Source of the DNA: Arachis hypogaea | Lineage: Eukaryota > Streptophyta > Magnoliopsida > Fabales > Fabaceae | NCBI RefSeq assembly: GCF_003086295.3 | Contig: NC_092040.1 | Coordinates: forward strand, 62,661,559 to 62,725,558 | Reading direction: 5' to 3' | Length of the DNA stretch: 64,000 nucleotides | Shown: in pieces, positions 54,746 through 64,000 of the stretch | Layout of the letters: each line of letters begins with the position of its first letter | How positions within the stretch are numbered: position 1 is the stretch's first letter | Translations under genes and position numbers: made by a program | The notes under the pieces: model-generated | The model's database searches: none | What the model saw: only the letters and a program-made list of their open reading frames with translations | What the model was told of the DNA's origin: nothing

Positions 54746-55845
54746 TGTTAGTTAGGATAGGTTACATAATTAGGTTTTCTTTTACACCATTTGCATGATA
54801 AGTCTACTTGGTTGGAGTAATGAATTCTTCCTTAGGAAACTAAGATTTTAAGGCAACCTTACCAATTTTAAAAATTTTTTTAGAACATGGATTTTGAGTT
54901 AAGAATACAAGCAAGTGAGTTTTGAGCCTTATTGCATGGCTACATCTTATAGTCATTTATCTTCCTTCTTGTGTGCATTGTTCTCTCTCTACATTTTTCA
55001 CTACAATTCTCCTTTGATTTTTCTTGGTGAGATCCATTGTAATACACTTTTATTTTGATGCAATTAGTAAATCTACTCTTCTCATATTCTCAATTAGTGT
55101 TCTTTGATTCTCTCACTTTGGATCTAGCTTTGCCTTTGTTACTTGGATTTAAAACTAGTAAATTGAGGTACTTTCATATCCATTACTTGTAATTGTTCAA
55201 TTGTAGATAATTGTGTGATTTAGGTCTCTTGAATTCAATTCTCTATTTCAATTTCATAATGCCTCTTATGAATGCTCACCAAATGTTTGATAAAATGCCA
55301 ACACTAGTTATAGAGTAAAAGTTTCTCACTTGGCTTAGGGTTTGAACCATTAGGAAGACTTGAATAGTGGATGTCAATTGTTTATTGAGAATTAAGGATT
55401 GCTAATTGGCTTGAGATGCACTAAAGCTAGATTCCCTTATGGTGAAGCTAGAACCTGTGACTCAAGCTAATTACTTTCACTTGACTCTCCTCTATAATTA
55501 GAGGTCAACTAAGTGGAGCAAGACTTAATTATTATCATCATTGAAGGAAATCATAGTGATAGAATTTCCAATGCTAATCCTAGGCCAAGTCTCTTAATAT
55601 TGATTGTTTGTCATCTACTTTTGCTAGCTTGAATTAGTACATCGATCTTCAAAAATCACAACAAAAGCTTCCTAATCAATAACATGCATTCTTTAGCAAT
55701 TCCAAGGGAGGACGACTCGGGAGATTAATACTCTCGATTGTAGATTGTAGAATTGTTTGATGCGGGATTTGAGTGTCGATTAGACTATACTCACGATTGT
55801 ATTCACTATAGAATTCTATATCGACATACAAAATTTTGTTTATCA
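54746..55845 (+). repeat. Element A 3' LTR (left edge uncertain)
   Basis: Non-coding, about 1.1 kb, ending TTTGTTTATCA at 55845, after which the sequence is element D in the other direction. The left edge is placed at TGTTAGTTAGG but could be anywhere from 54695 on, because no second LTR is in the window. Confidence 0.5.
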
Positions 55846-56044
55846 GTAGGTGGTGCTTTTGGGGAAGAGATATGGAGGTGATTGGTGAAGGGTATTTAGG
55901 GAAGAGATATGGAGGTGATTAGTGAAGGGTATTTAGGGAAGAGTGTTATGAAAAGGTATGAGGGAGACAGAGAATCAGTTGAGGTTAGTGGGGATCTTGT
56001 GGGGTCCACAGATCCTGAGGGGTCAAGGACTTCTCATCCCTGCT

Positions 56045-56330
56045 CCATTTAGGCGTGCAAAACGCCCTTAGAGTGCAATTCTGGCGTTAAACGCCAGGTT
56101 GCTGCTTGTTTCTGGCGTTTAACGCCAGCTTTTCTTCCCTTTGTGGCGTTTAACGCCAGTCCTTCTTCCTTGTCTGGTGTTTAACGCCAACTTGTTGCCC
56201 TGTTCTGGCGTTAAACTTCAATCTAATGCCCAATTCTGGTGTTAAATGCCCAGAATGATGCCAGACTGGGCATTTAATGCCCATTCTGCTACTCTTACTG
56301 GTGTTCAAATGCCAGTAAGCTTATCCTCCA
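56045..56330 (-). repeat. D palindrome array
   Basis: Seven to eight GGCGTTTAACGCC-type units in the same place as in N1 and H; several are decayed, such as GGTGTTAAATGCC. Confidence 0.88.
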
Positions 56331-56443
56331 GGGTGTGCTATTTTTAATTCTATTTTTGATTTTGCTTTAATTTTTGCAGTTGTTTTTGTGACTCCACATT
56401 ATCATCAACCTAAAGAAAACATAAAATAACATAGACAAATAAA

Positions 56444-56461
56444 ATTGGGTTGCCTCCCAAT
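56444..56461 (-). ncRNA. Conserved post-gag hairpin, D copy
   Basis: On the minus strand stem ATTGGG, loop AGGCAA, CCCAAT. The A-U outer pair differs from other copies. Confidence 0.72.
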
Positions 56462-56469
56462 AAGCATGT

Positions 56470-57385
56470 TTCATGGATTTGTCTGCCATCTCTAGTGAGA
56501 TTCTTGCATCTTGTACCTTAAAGATTCCCAGTTTCTCCATTACAGAGAGTGGCATGAGGTTTATGCCTGACCCTAGGTCACACAGAGCCTTCTAAAAGGT
56601 CATGGTGCCTTTGGTACAGGGAATTAAGAATTTCCTGGGATTCGGTTTCTTCTGAAATAAGGTCTGCCTAACCAAGTCATTCAGTTCATTGGTGAGCAAG
56701 GGGGTTCATCCTCCCAAGTCTCATTACCAAATAACTTGGCATTCAGCTTCATGATTTCTCCAAGGTACTTCGCAACTTGCTCTTCAGTAATATCTTCATC
56801 CTCTTCAGAGGAAGAATACTCATCAGAGCTCATGAATGGCAGAAAGAAATTCAATGGAATCTATATGGTCTCTGTATGAGCCTCAGATTCCTTTGGTTCC
56901 TTCAAGGGGAACTCCTTATTAGTCAGTGAACGTCCCAAGAGGTCTTCCTCACTAAGAATCACTTCCCTTTCACTTTCTCCAGGTTCGGCCATGTTGGTCA
57001 CGGTTATGCCTTTGCACTATCTTTTAGGATTCTCTTCTGTATTGCTTAGGAGAGTGCTAGGAGGAATTTCAGTAACCCTTTTACTCAGCTGACCCACTTG
57101 TGCCTCCAAGTTTCTGATGGAGGACCTTGTTTCATTCATGAAACTGAGAGTGGCCTTAGATAGATCAGAGACTATGTTTGCTAAGCTAGAGGGGCTCTGC
57201 TCAGAATTCTCTGTCTATTGCTGAGAGAATGATGGAAAAGGCTTGCTATTGCTAAACCTGTTTCTTCCACCATTGTTACTGTTGAAGCCTTGTTGAGGCT
57301 TTTGTTGATCCTTCCATAAGAAGTTTGGATAATTTCTCCATGAAGGGTTATAGGTGTTTCCATAGGCTTCACCCCTGTAATTCAC
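56470..57385 (-). pseudogene. gag-PR: D gag C-terminus and truncated protease
   Basis: Frames on the minus strand match the N1 and E gag tail (GNTYNPSWR-like region at about 57360) and the protease region (MPLSVMEKLGIF at about 56555). Several stops and frameshifts. After the MADKS block the sequence jumps straight to the hairpin: about 400-450 bp of protease present in E are deleted. The 5' part of gag is cut off by F at 57385. Confidence 0.8.
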
Positions 57386-58340
57386 TGATAAACCACTATT
57401 TTATGGTTTATATTGTGTTTAATTGTGTGGTTTTATCATGATCCTTACCCACTTATTCATTAATTTAGCATGCATTTATATTTCCTTCCTGAAATTATTA
57501 CATGATTGAAAATTGCTTCCTAGTGACTTTTAATTATGCATTTTAATTCTCCTTTATTCCATTCGATGCCTTAATCTATGTGTTAAGTGTTTCAGGCTTT
57601 ATAGGGAATGAATGAGTTGGAGATTGGAAAGGAAGCTAGCAAAAATGGAAGGAACACGAGAAATTGAGGAGATAACCGGCGAGAAGTGACGCGGCCGCAT
57701 GGCTCACGCGACCGCGCGGATTGGAAAAGCACAAGTGACGCAGAAGTGTGGACAACGCGAATGCGTGGCAGGAAAAAAATGCGAATGACGCGTCCGCATG
57801 GATGACGCGATCGCGTGACGTGCGCAATCTGCATAATCTGCAGAATTCGCTGGGGGGCAATTTTGGACCCTATTTTGACCCAGTTTTCGGCCCAGAACAG
57901 CAGACTAGAGCCAGAGAACATGCAGAAACCAGGGACAACAATTCATTCTACACAGTTTTAGTTTTAGATCTAGTTTTTACTCCTCCTCTAGGTTTTTCTC
58001 TCTACACAGTCATAATTCTTAGGATTTTATTTTTCTACCACTTTTTGCATTGGGATACTGAGAAGAGTTATTACCTCATCAAGACTTCGTCATTTTAGTT
58101 CGTTTTCTTTACTTGGCTTTACTCTTCCATGTCCTTTGCTTTGTTTAATTTTACCATTGGAATATTTTTAGGATTATTTAATACAAGGATTACTTTTATT
58201 TTTAATTGATTATTTTGATTTTTATTTACAATGTCTTTCTTTAATTCCTTTTCATATGTTATGAATTTTACATTCACAATGAGTGAGTAGTTCCCTAACT
58301 TGATGGGGAGTCGATTGAAAGGAGCCCTTGAGTTGGAAGG
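57386..58340 (+). mobile_element. Element F: partial LTR starting TGATAAACCACTATT
   Basis: It starts at 57386 within D gag (likely target site TTCAC at 57381-57385) and is interrupted at 58340 by E, so neither LTR end nor PBS of F is seen. A CG-rich stretch (about 57680-57825) has repeats of ATG(A/G)CGCG and GACGCG(G/T)CCGCATGG. No gene; the 116- and 109-codon frames are composition artefacts. From memory the LTR start is a common Arachis repeat. Confidence 0.7.
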
Positions 58341-59986
58341 TGATGAGCGGATAATTTATACGCTTTTTGGCATTGTTTTTATGTAGTTTTTAGTAAGTTC
58401 AAGATACTTTTAGGGATGTTTTCATTAGTTTTTATGTTAAATTCACATTTCTGGACTTTACTATGAGTTTGTGTGTTTTTCTGTGATTTCAGGTAATTTC
58501 TGGCTGAAATTGAGGGACTTGAGCAAAACTCTGAAAAAGGCTGACAAAAGGACTGCTGATGCTGTTAGAATCTGACCTCCCTGCACTCGAAATGGATTTT
58601 CTGGAGCTACAAAACACCAAATGGTGCGCTCTCAATGGCGTTGGAAAGTAGACATCCAGAGCTTTCCAGAAATATATAATAGTCCATATTTATTTGGAAA
58701 TTGACGACGTAACTTGGCGTTGAACGCCAAGTACATGTTGTTGTCTGGAGTTAAACACCAGAAACACGTCATGATCTGGAGTTGAACGCCCAAAACACGT
58801 TATAACTTGGTGTTCAACTCCAAGAAAAGCCTCAGCTCGTGGATAGATCAAGCTCAGCCCAAGCATACACCAGTGGGCCCCGGAAGTGAATTTATGCATC
58901 AATTACTTACTCATGTAAACCCTAGTAGCTAGTTTAGTATAAATAAGACTTTTTACTAGTGTATTAGTCGTCTTTTGACCACGTTTCATCTTTGGTCTCA
59001 GTTTTGTTTTATTCTTCATCTTAGGAGGCTATTGATCATGTTTAAGGGGGCTGGCCACTCGGCCATGCCTGAACCTTTCACTTATGTAATTTCAACGGTG
59101 GAGTTTCTGCACACCATAGATGAAGGGTGTGGAGCTCTGCTGTACCTCAAGTTTCAATACAATTACTATTACTTTCTTTTCAATTATCTTTTATTCTTAT
59201 TCCAAGATATACGTTGCACTTCAACTTGATGAATGTGATGATCCGTGACACTCATCATCATTCTCACCTATGAACGCACGTGACTGACAACCACTTCCGT
59301 TCTACTCTAGGCCGGTCGCATATCTCTTAGATTCCCCAACATAATCTTTGTGGTATAAGCTAGAATTGATGGCGGCATTCATGAGAATCCGGAAAGTCTA
59401 AACCTTGTCTATGGTATTCTGAGTAGGGTTCTGGGATTGAATGACTGTGACGAGCTTCAAACTCCTGAAGGCTAGGCGTTAGTGACAGACGCAAAAGAAT
59501 CAAGGGATTCTATTCCAACCTAATTGAGAACCGACAGATGATTAGCCGTGCTGTGACAGAGCATAGGACCATTTTCACTGAGAGGATGGGATGTAGCCAT
59601 TGACAACGGTGATGCCCTACATACAGCTTGCCATGGAAAGGAGTAAGAAGGTTTGGATGAATGTAAGAAGAAAGTAGAGATTCGAGAGGAGCACAGCATC
59701 TCCATACGCCTATCTGAAATTCCCACTATTGATTTACATAAGAAATTCTATCTTATTTTATTTTCTGTTTAATTATTAATTTTTGAAACCCATAACCATT
59801 TAATCTGCCTAACTGAGATTTACAAGGTGACCATAGCTTGCTTCATACTAACAATTTCTGTGGGATCGACCCTTACTCACATAAGGTATTACTTGGATGA
59901 CCCAGTACACTTGCTGGTTAAGTTGAATGGAGTTGTGAGCTTCTCTAACAGTGCCAGAAACTCTTGTATCACAATTTCGTCCACCA
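58341..59986 (+). repeat. E 5' LTR
   Basis: Begins TGATGAGCGGATAATTTA and ends TTCGTCCACCA. Decayed GGCGTTGAACGCC palindromes lie at about 58715-58825. Confidence 0.93.
58938..58945 (+). promoter_or_regulatory. Candidate TATA box of E LTR
   Basis: TATAAATA in AGTATAAATAAGAC, at the position of TATAAG in N1. Confidence 0.55.
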
Positions 59987-59992
59987 AGTTTT

Positions 59993-60009
59993 TGGCGCCG
60001 TTGCCGGGG
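59993..60009 (+). other. E primer binding site (tRNA-Asp)
   Basis: TGGCGCCGTTGCCGGGG, full match, six bases after the LTR. Confidence 0.92.
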
Positions 60010-61534
60010 ATTGTTCGAGTATGGACAACTGACGGTTCATCTTGCTGCTCAGATTAGGTAATTTTCTTTTCAAAAATATTTTTCAAAATTTTTCTTTTTC
60101 TTTTTCGTTTTTCCAAAACTTTATTTTCGAAAAAAAATTAATAAAAATCCAAAAAAATTAATAAAATCATAAAAACCAAAAAATATTTTGTGTTTCTTGT
60201 TTGAGTCTTGAGTCAATTTTTAGGTTTTGGTGTCAATTGCATGCTTTAAAAATTTTTTCTTGCATTTTTCAAAAATTCCATGCATTCATAGTGTTCTTCA
60301 TGATCTTCAAGATGTTCTTGACAAGTCTTCTTGTTTGATCTTGATGTTTTATTGTTTTGTGTTGTTTGTTGTTTTTCATATGCATTTTTCGTTTATTAGA
60401 GTCCATGCATTAAAGTTTCTATGTTTGGTGTCTTGCATGTTTTCTTTGCATCAAAAATTTTTCAAAAATATGTTCTTGATGTTCATCATGATCTTCAAAG
60501 TGTTCTTGGTGTTCATCTTGACATTCATAGTGTTCTTGCATGCATCATGTGTTTTGATCCAAAATTTTCATATTTTGGGTCATTTTTATGTTTTTCTCTC
60601 TCATCATCATAAATTCAAAAATCAAAAAAATATCTTTTCCTTATTTTTCTCCAAATTTTCAAAAATTTGAGTTGACTTAGTCAAAAATTTTCAAAATTAG
60701 TTGTTTCTTACAAGTCAAGTCAAATTTTCAAGTTTAAAAAAATCTTATCTTTTCAAAATCTTTTTCAAACATTATATCTTTTTCATTTTTTTCTATTTTT
60801 CGAAAATTCCAAAAATCTTTTTCAAAATATTTTCAAAATCTTTTTCTTATCTTTTTATCATATTTTCGAAAACTAGCTAACAATTAATGTGATCGATTCA
60901 AAAATTTGAAGTTTGTTACTTTCTTGTTAAGAAAGGTTCAATTTTTAAGTTCTAGAATCTTATCTTGTAGTTTCTTGTTAGCGAAGTAAATAATTTAAAA
61001 TTTTTGAATTAAATCTTTTATCTTTTATCTTATCTTTTTCAAAAATTTTATCTTTTTTCAAAATTTGATTTCAAAATATCTTATCTAACTTCTTATCTTC
61101 TTAAAATTTGATTTTAATTTCTTTATCAACTAACTAACTTTTTGTTTGTTTCCTATCTTTTTCAAAACCAACTAACTACCTATCCCTCTCTAATTTTCAA
61201 AAACACTTCTCTCTTTTTTTTTTTCAAAAATTCTTTTTAATTGTTTTAAATTTTAATTTTAATCTTATCTTATTTCTAATTTTCGAAAATTACTAACCCC
61301 GTTTTCAAAATTATTTTCGAAATTTCCCCTCTCTTTTCTTATTCTATTTAATTATTTATTTACTAACACCTCTCTTCACCTCTCTTCATCTAAAAATTCG
61401 AACCCAATCTATCCCTTGAGTTTGGATTCTTCACTTTTCTTTCTTCTACCCTTTCTTTTTCTACTAACATAAAGGAATCTCTATACTGTGACATAGAGGA
61501 TTCCTCTTTCTTTTCTTGTTTTCTTCTCTTTCAT
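60010..61534 (+). other. E untranslated leader
   Basis: No gene; the 147-codon hydrophobic frame at 60227 comes from T-rich repeats. At about 60290-60560 imperfect repeats of GTTCTTGATGTTCATC occur, and then runs of TTTTCAAAATCTTTTTC. The last about 80 bp (CTATACTGTGACATAGAGGA) are nearly identical to N1 before its gag. Confidence 0.7.
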
Positions 61535-63849
61535 ATGAGCAGGAACAAGGATAAAGGCACTCTTGTTGAAATTGATCTAGAACCTGAAAGGACTCTGAAG
61601 AGAAAATTAAGAGAAGCTAAGTTACAACAATCTAAAGGTAAGCTTTCAGAAACATTAGAACAAGAGAAGGAGATGGCAGCCGAAAATAATAATAATGCAA
61701 GGAGAATGCTTGGTGACTTCACAAAGCCAACGTCCAAGTTTGATGGAAGAAGCATCTCCATTCCTGCCATTGGAGCCAACAACTTTGAGCTGAAACCTCA
61801 GCTAGTTGCCTTAATGCAACAAAACTGCAAGTTTTACGAACTTCCATCTGAAGATCCTTATCAGTTTTTAACTGAGTTCTTGCAAATCTGTGAGACTGTA
61901 AAGACGAATGGAGTTGATCCTGAAGTCTACAGACTCATGCTTTTCCCTTTTGTTGTAAGAGACAGAGCTAGAATATGGTTGGATTCACAACCCAATGATA
62001 GCCTGGACTCCTGGGATAAGCTGGTCACTGCCTTCTTGGATAAATTATTTCCTCCTCAAAAGCTGAGCAAGCTGAGAGTGGATGTTCAAACCTTCAAAAA
62101 AAAGATGGTGAATCCCTCTATGAAGTTTGGGAGAGATACAAGCAGCTGACCAAAAGATGTCCATCTGACATGTTTTCAGAATGGACCATATTAGATATAT
62201 TCTATTATGGCCTGTCCGAATTTTCGAAAATGTCATCGGACCATTCTGCAGGTGGATCTATTCACCTAAAGAAAACGCCTGAAGAGGCTCAAGAACTCAT
62301 TGACATGGTTGCAAACAACCAATTGATGTACATTTCTGAGAGGAATTCTGTGAATAATGGGATACCTCAGAAGAAAGGAGTTCTTGAAATTGATGCTCTG
62401 AATGCCATATTCGCTCAGAACAAAGTGTTGACTCAACAAGTCAACATGATCTCTCAAAGTCTGAATGGATGGCAAAATGCATCCAACAGTACTAAAGAGG
62501 CAGCTTCTGAAGAAGCTTATGATCCTGAGAACCCTGCAATGGCAGAGGTTAATTACATGGGTGAACCTTATGGAAACACCTATAACTCATCATGGAGAAA
62601 TCATCTAAATTTCTCATGGAAGGATCAACAAAAGCCTCAACAAGGCTTTAACAATGGTGGACGCAATAGGCTAAGCAATAGCAAGCCTTTTCCATCATCT
62701 TCTCAGCAACAGACAGAGAATTCTGAACAAAACACCTCTAATTTAGCCAATATAGTCTCTGATCTGTCAAAAGCCACTTTCAGTTTCATGAGTGAAACAA
62801 GATCCTCCATCAGAAATCTAGAGGCACAAGTGGGCCAGCTGAGTAAGAAAGTTAGTGAAACTCCTCCCAGTATTCTCCCAAGCAATGCAGAAGAGAATCC
62901 AAAAGGAGAGTGCAAGGCCATTGATGTAATCAATATGGCCGAATGCACAAGGGAGGAGGAGGACAAAAATCCTAGTGAGGAAGACCTCCTGGGACATCTC
63001 TCAAGCAAGAAGGAGTTTCCTATTAAGGATCTAAAGGAATCTGAGGCTCATATAGAGACCATAGAGATTCCACTAAATCTCCTTCTGCCATTTATGAGCT
63101 CTGAAGACTATTCTTCCTCTGAAGAGGATGACGATGTGACTGGAGAGCAAGTTGCTCAATATTTAGGAGCTATCATGAAGCTGAATGCCATGTTGTTTGG
63201 TAATGAGACTTGGGAAAGTGAACCTCCCTTGCTCATTAATGAACTAGATACCTGGATTCAGCAAACTCTACCTCAAAAGAAACAAGATCCTGGCAAGTTC
63301 TTAATACCTTGTACCATAGCCACCATGACCTTTGAAAAGGCTCTATGTGATCTGGGGTCAGGGATAAATCTTATGCCACTCTCTGTAATGGAGAGGCTGG
63401 GGATCATTGAGGTACAACCTGCCTTATTCTCATTACAATTGGCAGACAAGTCATTGAGACAAGTTTATGGAATAGTGAAGGATGTGTTAGTAAAGGTTGA
63501 AGGCCTTTACATCCCTGCTGATTTCATAATCTTAGACACTAGGAAGGAAGAGGATGAATGCATCATCCTTGGAAGACCTTTCCTAGCCACAGCAGGAGCT
63601 GTGATAGATGTCAACAGAGGTGAATTAGTCCTTCAATTGAATGGGGACTACCTTGTGTTTAAGGCACATGGCCATCCCTCTGTGACAAAAGAGAGTAAGC
63701 ATGAAGAGCTTCTCTCAGTTCAGAGTCAAGAAGAGCCCCCACAATCAAACTCTAAGTTTGGTGTTGGGAGGCCACAACCAAACTCTAAGTTTGGTGTTAA
63801 GACCCCATATCCAAACTCTAAGTTTGGTGTTGGGACTATACAACATTGA
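61535..63849 (+). pseudogene. gag-PR: E gag-protease ORF with one frameshift
   Basis: The ATG at 61535 starts a gag like N1 (SRNKDKGTL; LMLFPFVVRDRA). The frame is lost in a run of eight A at 62096-62103, where one base appears missing, and continues open to 63849. Protease active-site block DLGS at 63349-63360 and ILGRPFLAT at about 63568-63594. The end has three PNSKFGV-type repeats that encode the TAAGTTTGGTGT motif. No CCHC knuckle, RT or integrase. Apart from the A-run this is the best-preserved gag-PR of this type in the window. Confidence 0.88.
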
Positions 63850-63896
63850 CCTGATCACCTTTGTGGCTCCATGAGAGCCCACTGTCAAGCTATTTA

Positions 63897-63931
63897 CATT
63901 AAAGAAGCGCTTGTTGGGAGGCAACCCAATT
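63897..63931 (+). ncRNA. Conserved post-gag hairpin, E copy
   Basis: AAAGAAGCGCTT, then GTTGGG (63913-63918), loop AGGCAA, CCCAAT (63925-63930). Confidence 0.75.
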
Positions 63932-64000
63932 TTTTTATTTTATTTTATTTTATCGTTATTTTGTGTTTTATTAGGTACATGATCATGTGGAGTCACGAAA

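Larger units (their letters stand above)
1..55845 (+). mobile_element. Element A: old Athila-like Ty3/gypsy retrotransposon, interrupted by N1, B and C
   Basis: This is the outermost recognisable plus-strand element; its 5' LTR, gag, protease and most of RT lie left of the window. Its pieces are 1-570, 10952-14709, 46385-47279 and 54562-55845. The pieces join in reading frame across the target duplications of N1 (GAGCC) and B (GAACT), which shows that they were one element. Order: RT end, RNase H, integrase, hairpin, CG-rich tandem repeats, 3' ORF, purine tract, 3' LTR. It carries several stops and frameshifts and must be dead. Past 55845 the DNA switches to minus-strand element D, so A probably inserted in D, with GTAGG (55846-55850) as the expected target duplication. 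The other copy is outside the window. Confidence 0.85.
55846..57385 (-). mobile_element. Element D: fragment of an N1-group element, minus strand
   Basis: Read on the minus strand from 57385: gag C-part, protease start, hairpin, palindrome array and pyrimidine-rich leader of the 3' ORF, then cut by A at 55846. All parts match N1 and E in order. The rest of D is left of the window and right of F/E. Confidence 0.85.
58341..64000 (+). mobile_element. Element E: gag-PR LTR retrotransposon, runs off the window
   Basis: 5' LTR 58341-59986 (1,646 bp), likely target site GAAGG (58336-58340), PBS, leader of about 1.5 kb, gag-PR, hairpin. The layout equals N1 up to the hairpin and no pol follows PR, so it is non-autonomous like N1. 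The 3' half lies beyond 64000. Confidence 0.9.

Noticed and set aside
59993..60009. Possible tRNA-Asp gene
   Set aside because: Only the 17 bases complementary to the tRNA 3' end are present; there is no cloverleaf, so it is a primer binding site.
60227..60670. 147-codon hydrophobic ORF that looks like a membrane protein
   Set aside because: Made of T-rich leader repeats; the homologous N1 leader has no such frame.

Overview
The window is plant nuclear DNA made entirely of nested LTR retrotransposons of the Ty3/gypsy Athila-like lineage. I found no host gene, tRNA, rRNA or satellite. The lineage call rests on tRNA-Asp-type primer binding sites (TGGCGCCGTTGCCGGGG and close variants) beside the LTRs of every family whose 5' LTR is visible, on pol domains in the order PR-RT-RNaseH-INT without a chromodomain, and on an extra ORF downstream of gag/pol. 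LTR starts such as TGATGAGCGGATAATTTG and TGATAAACCACTATTTTATG match, from memory, very abundant repeats of Arachis (peanut and wild relatives). A legume, most likely Arachis, is therefore my inference for the organism.

Ten elements are layered up to five deep. D is a minus-strand gag fragment (right part 55846-57385). A is an old Athila-like element (+, from before position 1 to 55845) lying in D. A is broken by N1 (571-10951, TSD GAGCC), by B (14710-46379, TSD GAACT) and by C (47280-54561, minus, a truncated tandem copy). The 5' LTR of B holds G (15837-34563, TSD AGGCA), and the 3' LTR of G holds H (21733-33268, TSD AGTGC). The 3' LTR of B holds K, a minus-strand solo LTR (43416-45048, TSD TTAAC). 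Right of D, LTR F starts at 57386 and is itself interrupted by E, which starts at 58341 and runs off the window.

H is the only element with gag, protease, RT, RNase H and integrase all recognisable. It is nearly intact apart from a gag frameshift, one nonsense codon in integrase and a damaged 3' ORF. N1 is a gag-PR element without RT or integrase, and E shows the same layout as far as the window reaches; both share LTR ends and leader organisation with H. H-like elements are plausible donors of enzymes for them. B and G are further non-autonomous families. Their gag or gag-PR ORF ends in a small FSPGDRV-containing module that resembles the C-terminal domain of integrase. N1, H, B and A also carry a lysine-rich, coiled-coil-ending 3' ORF of one divergent family (the 'putative plant transposon protein' type).

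The most interesting signals are non-coding. (1) A hairpin with loop AGGCAA (AGACAC in A) follows the gag or gag-pol ORF in seven elements, and its stem sequence changes on both arms together. (2) A second hairpin followed by TAAGTTTGGTGT lies about 55 nt before the 3' ORF and again at the 3' LTR border. (3) Several families carry their own set of short palindromes in LTRs, leaders or even coding sequence: GGCGTTTAACGCC in the N1/H/D/E group, CTGCCCTGCCCT-type in G and C, ACGTTA-type in B, and CG-rich in A. (4) A 238-bp copy of the A/B insertion junction sits inside the body of B.
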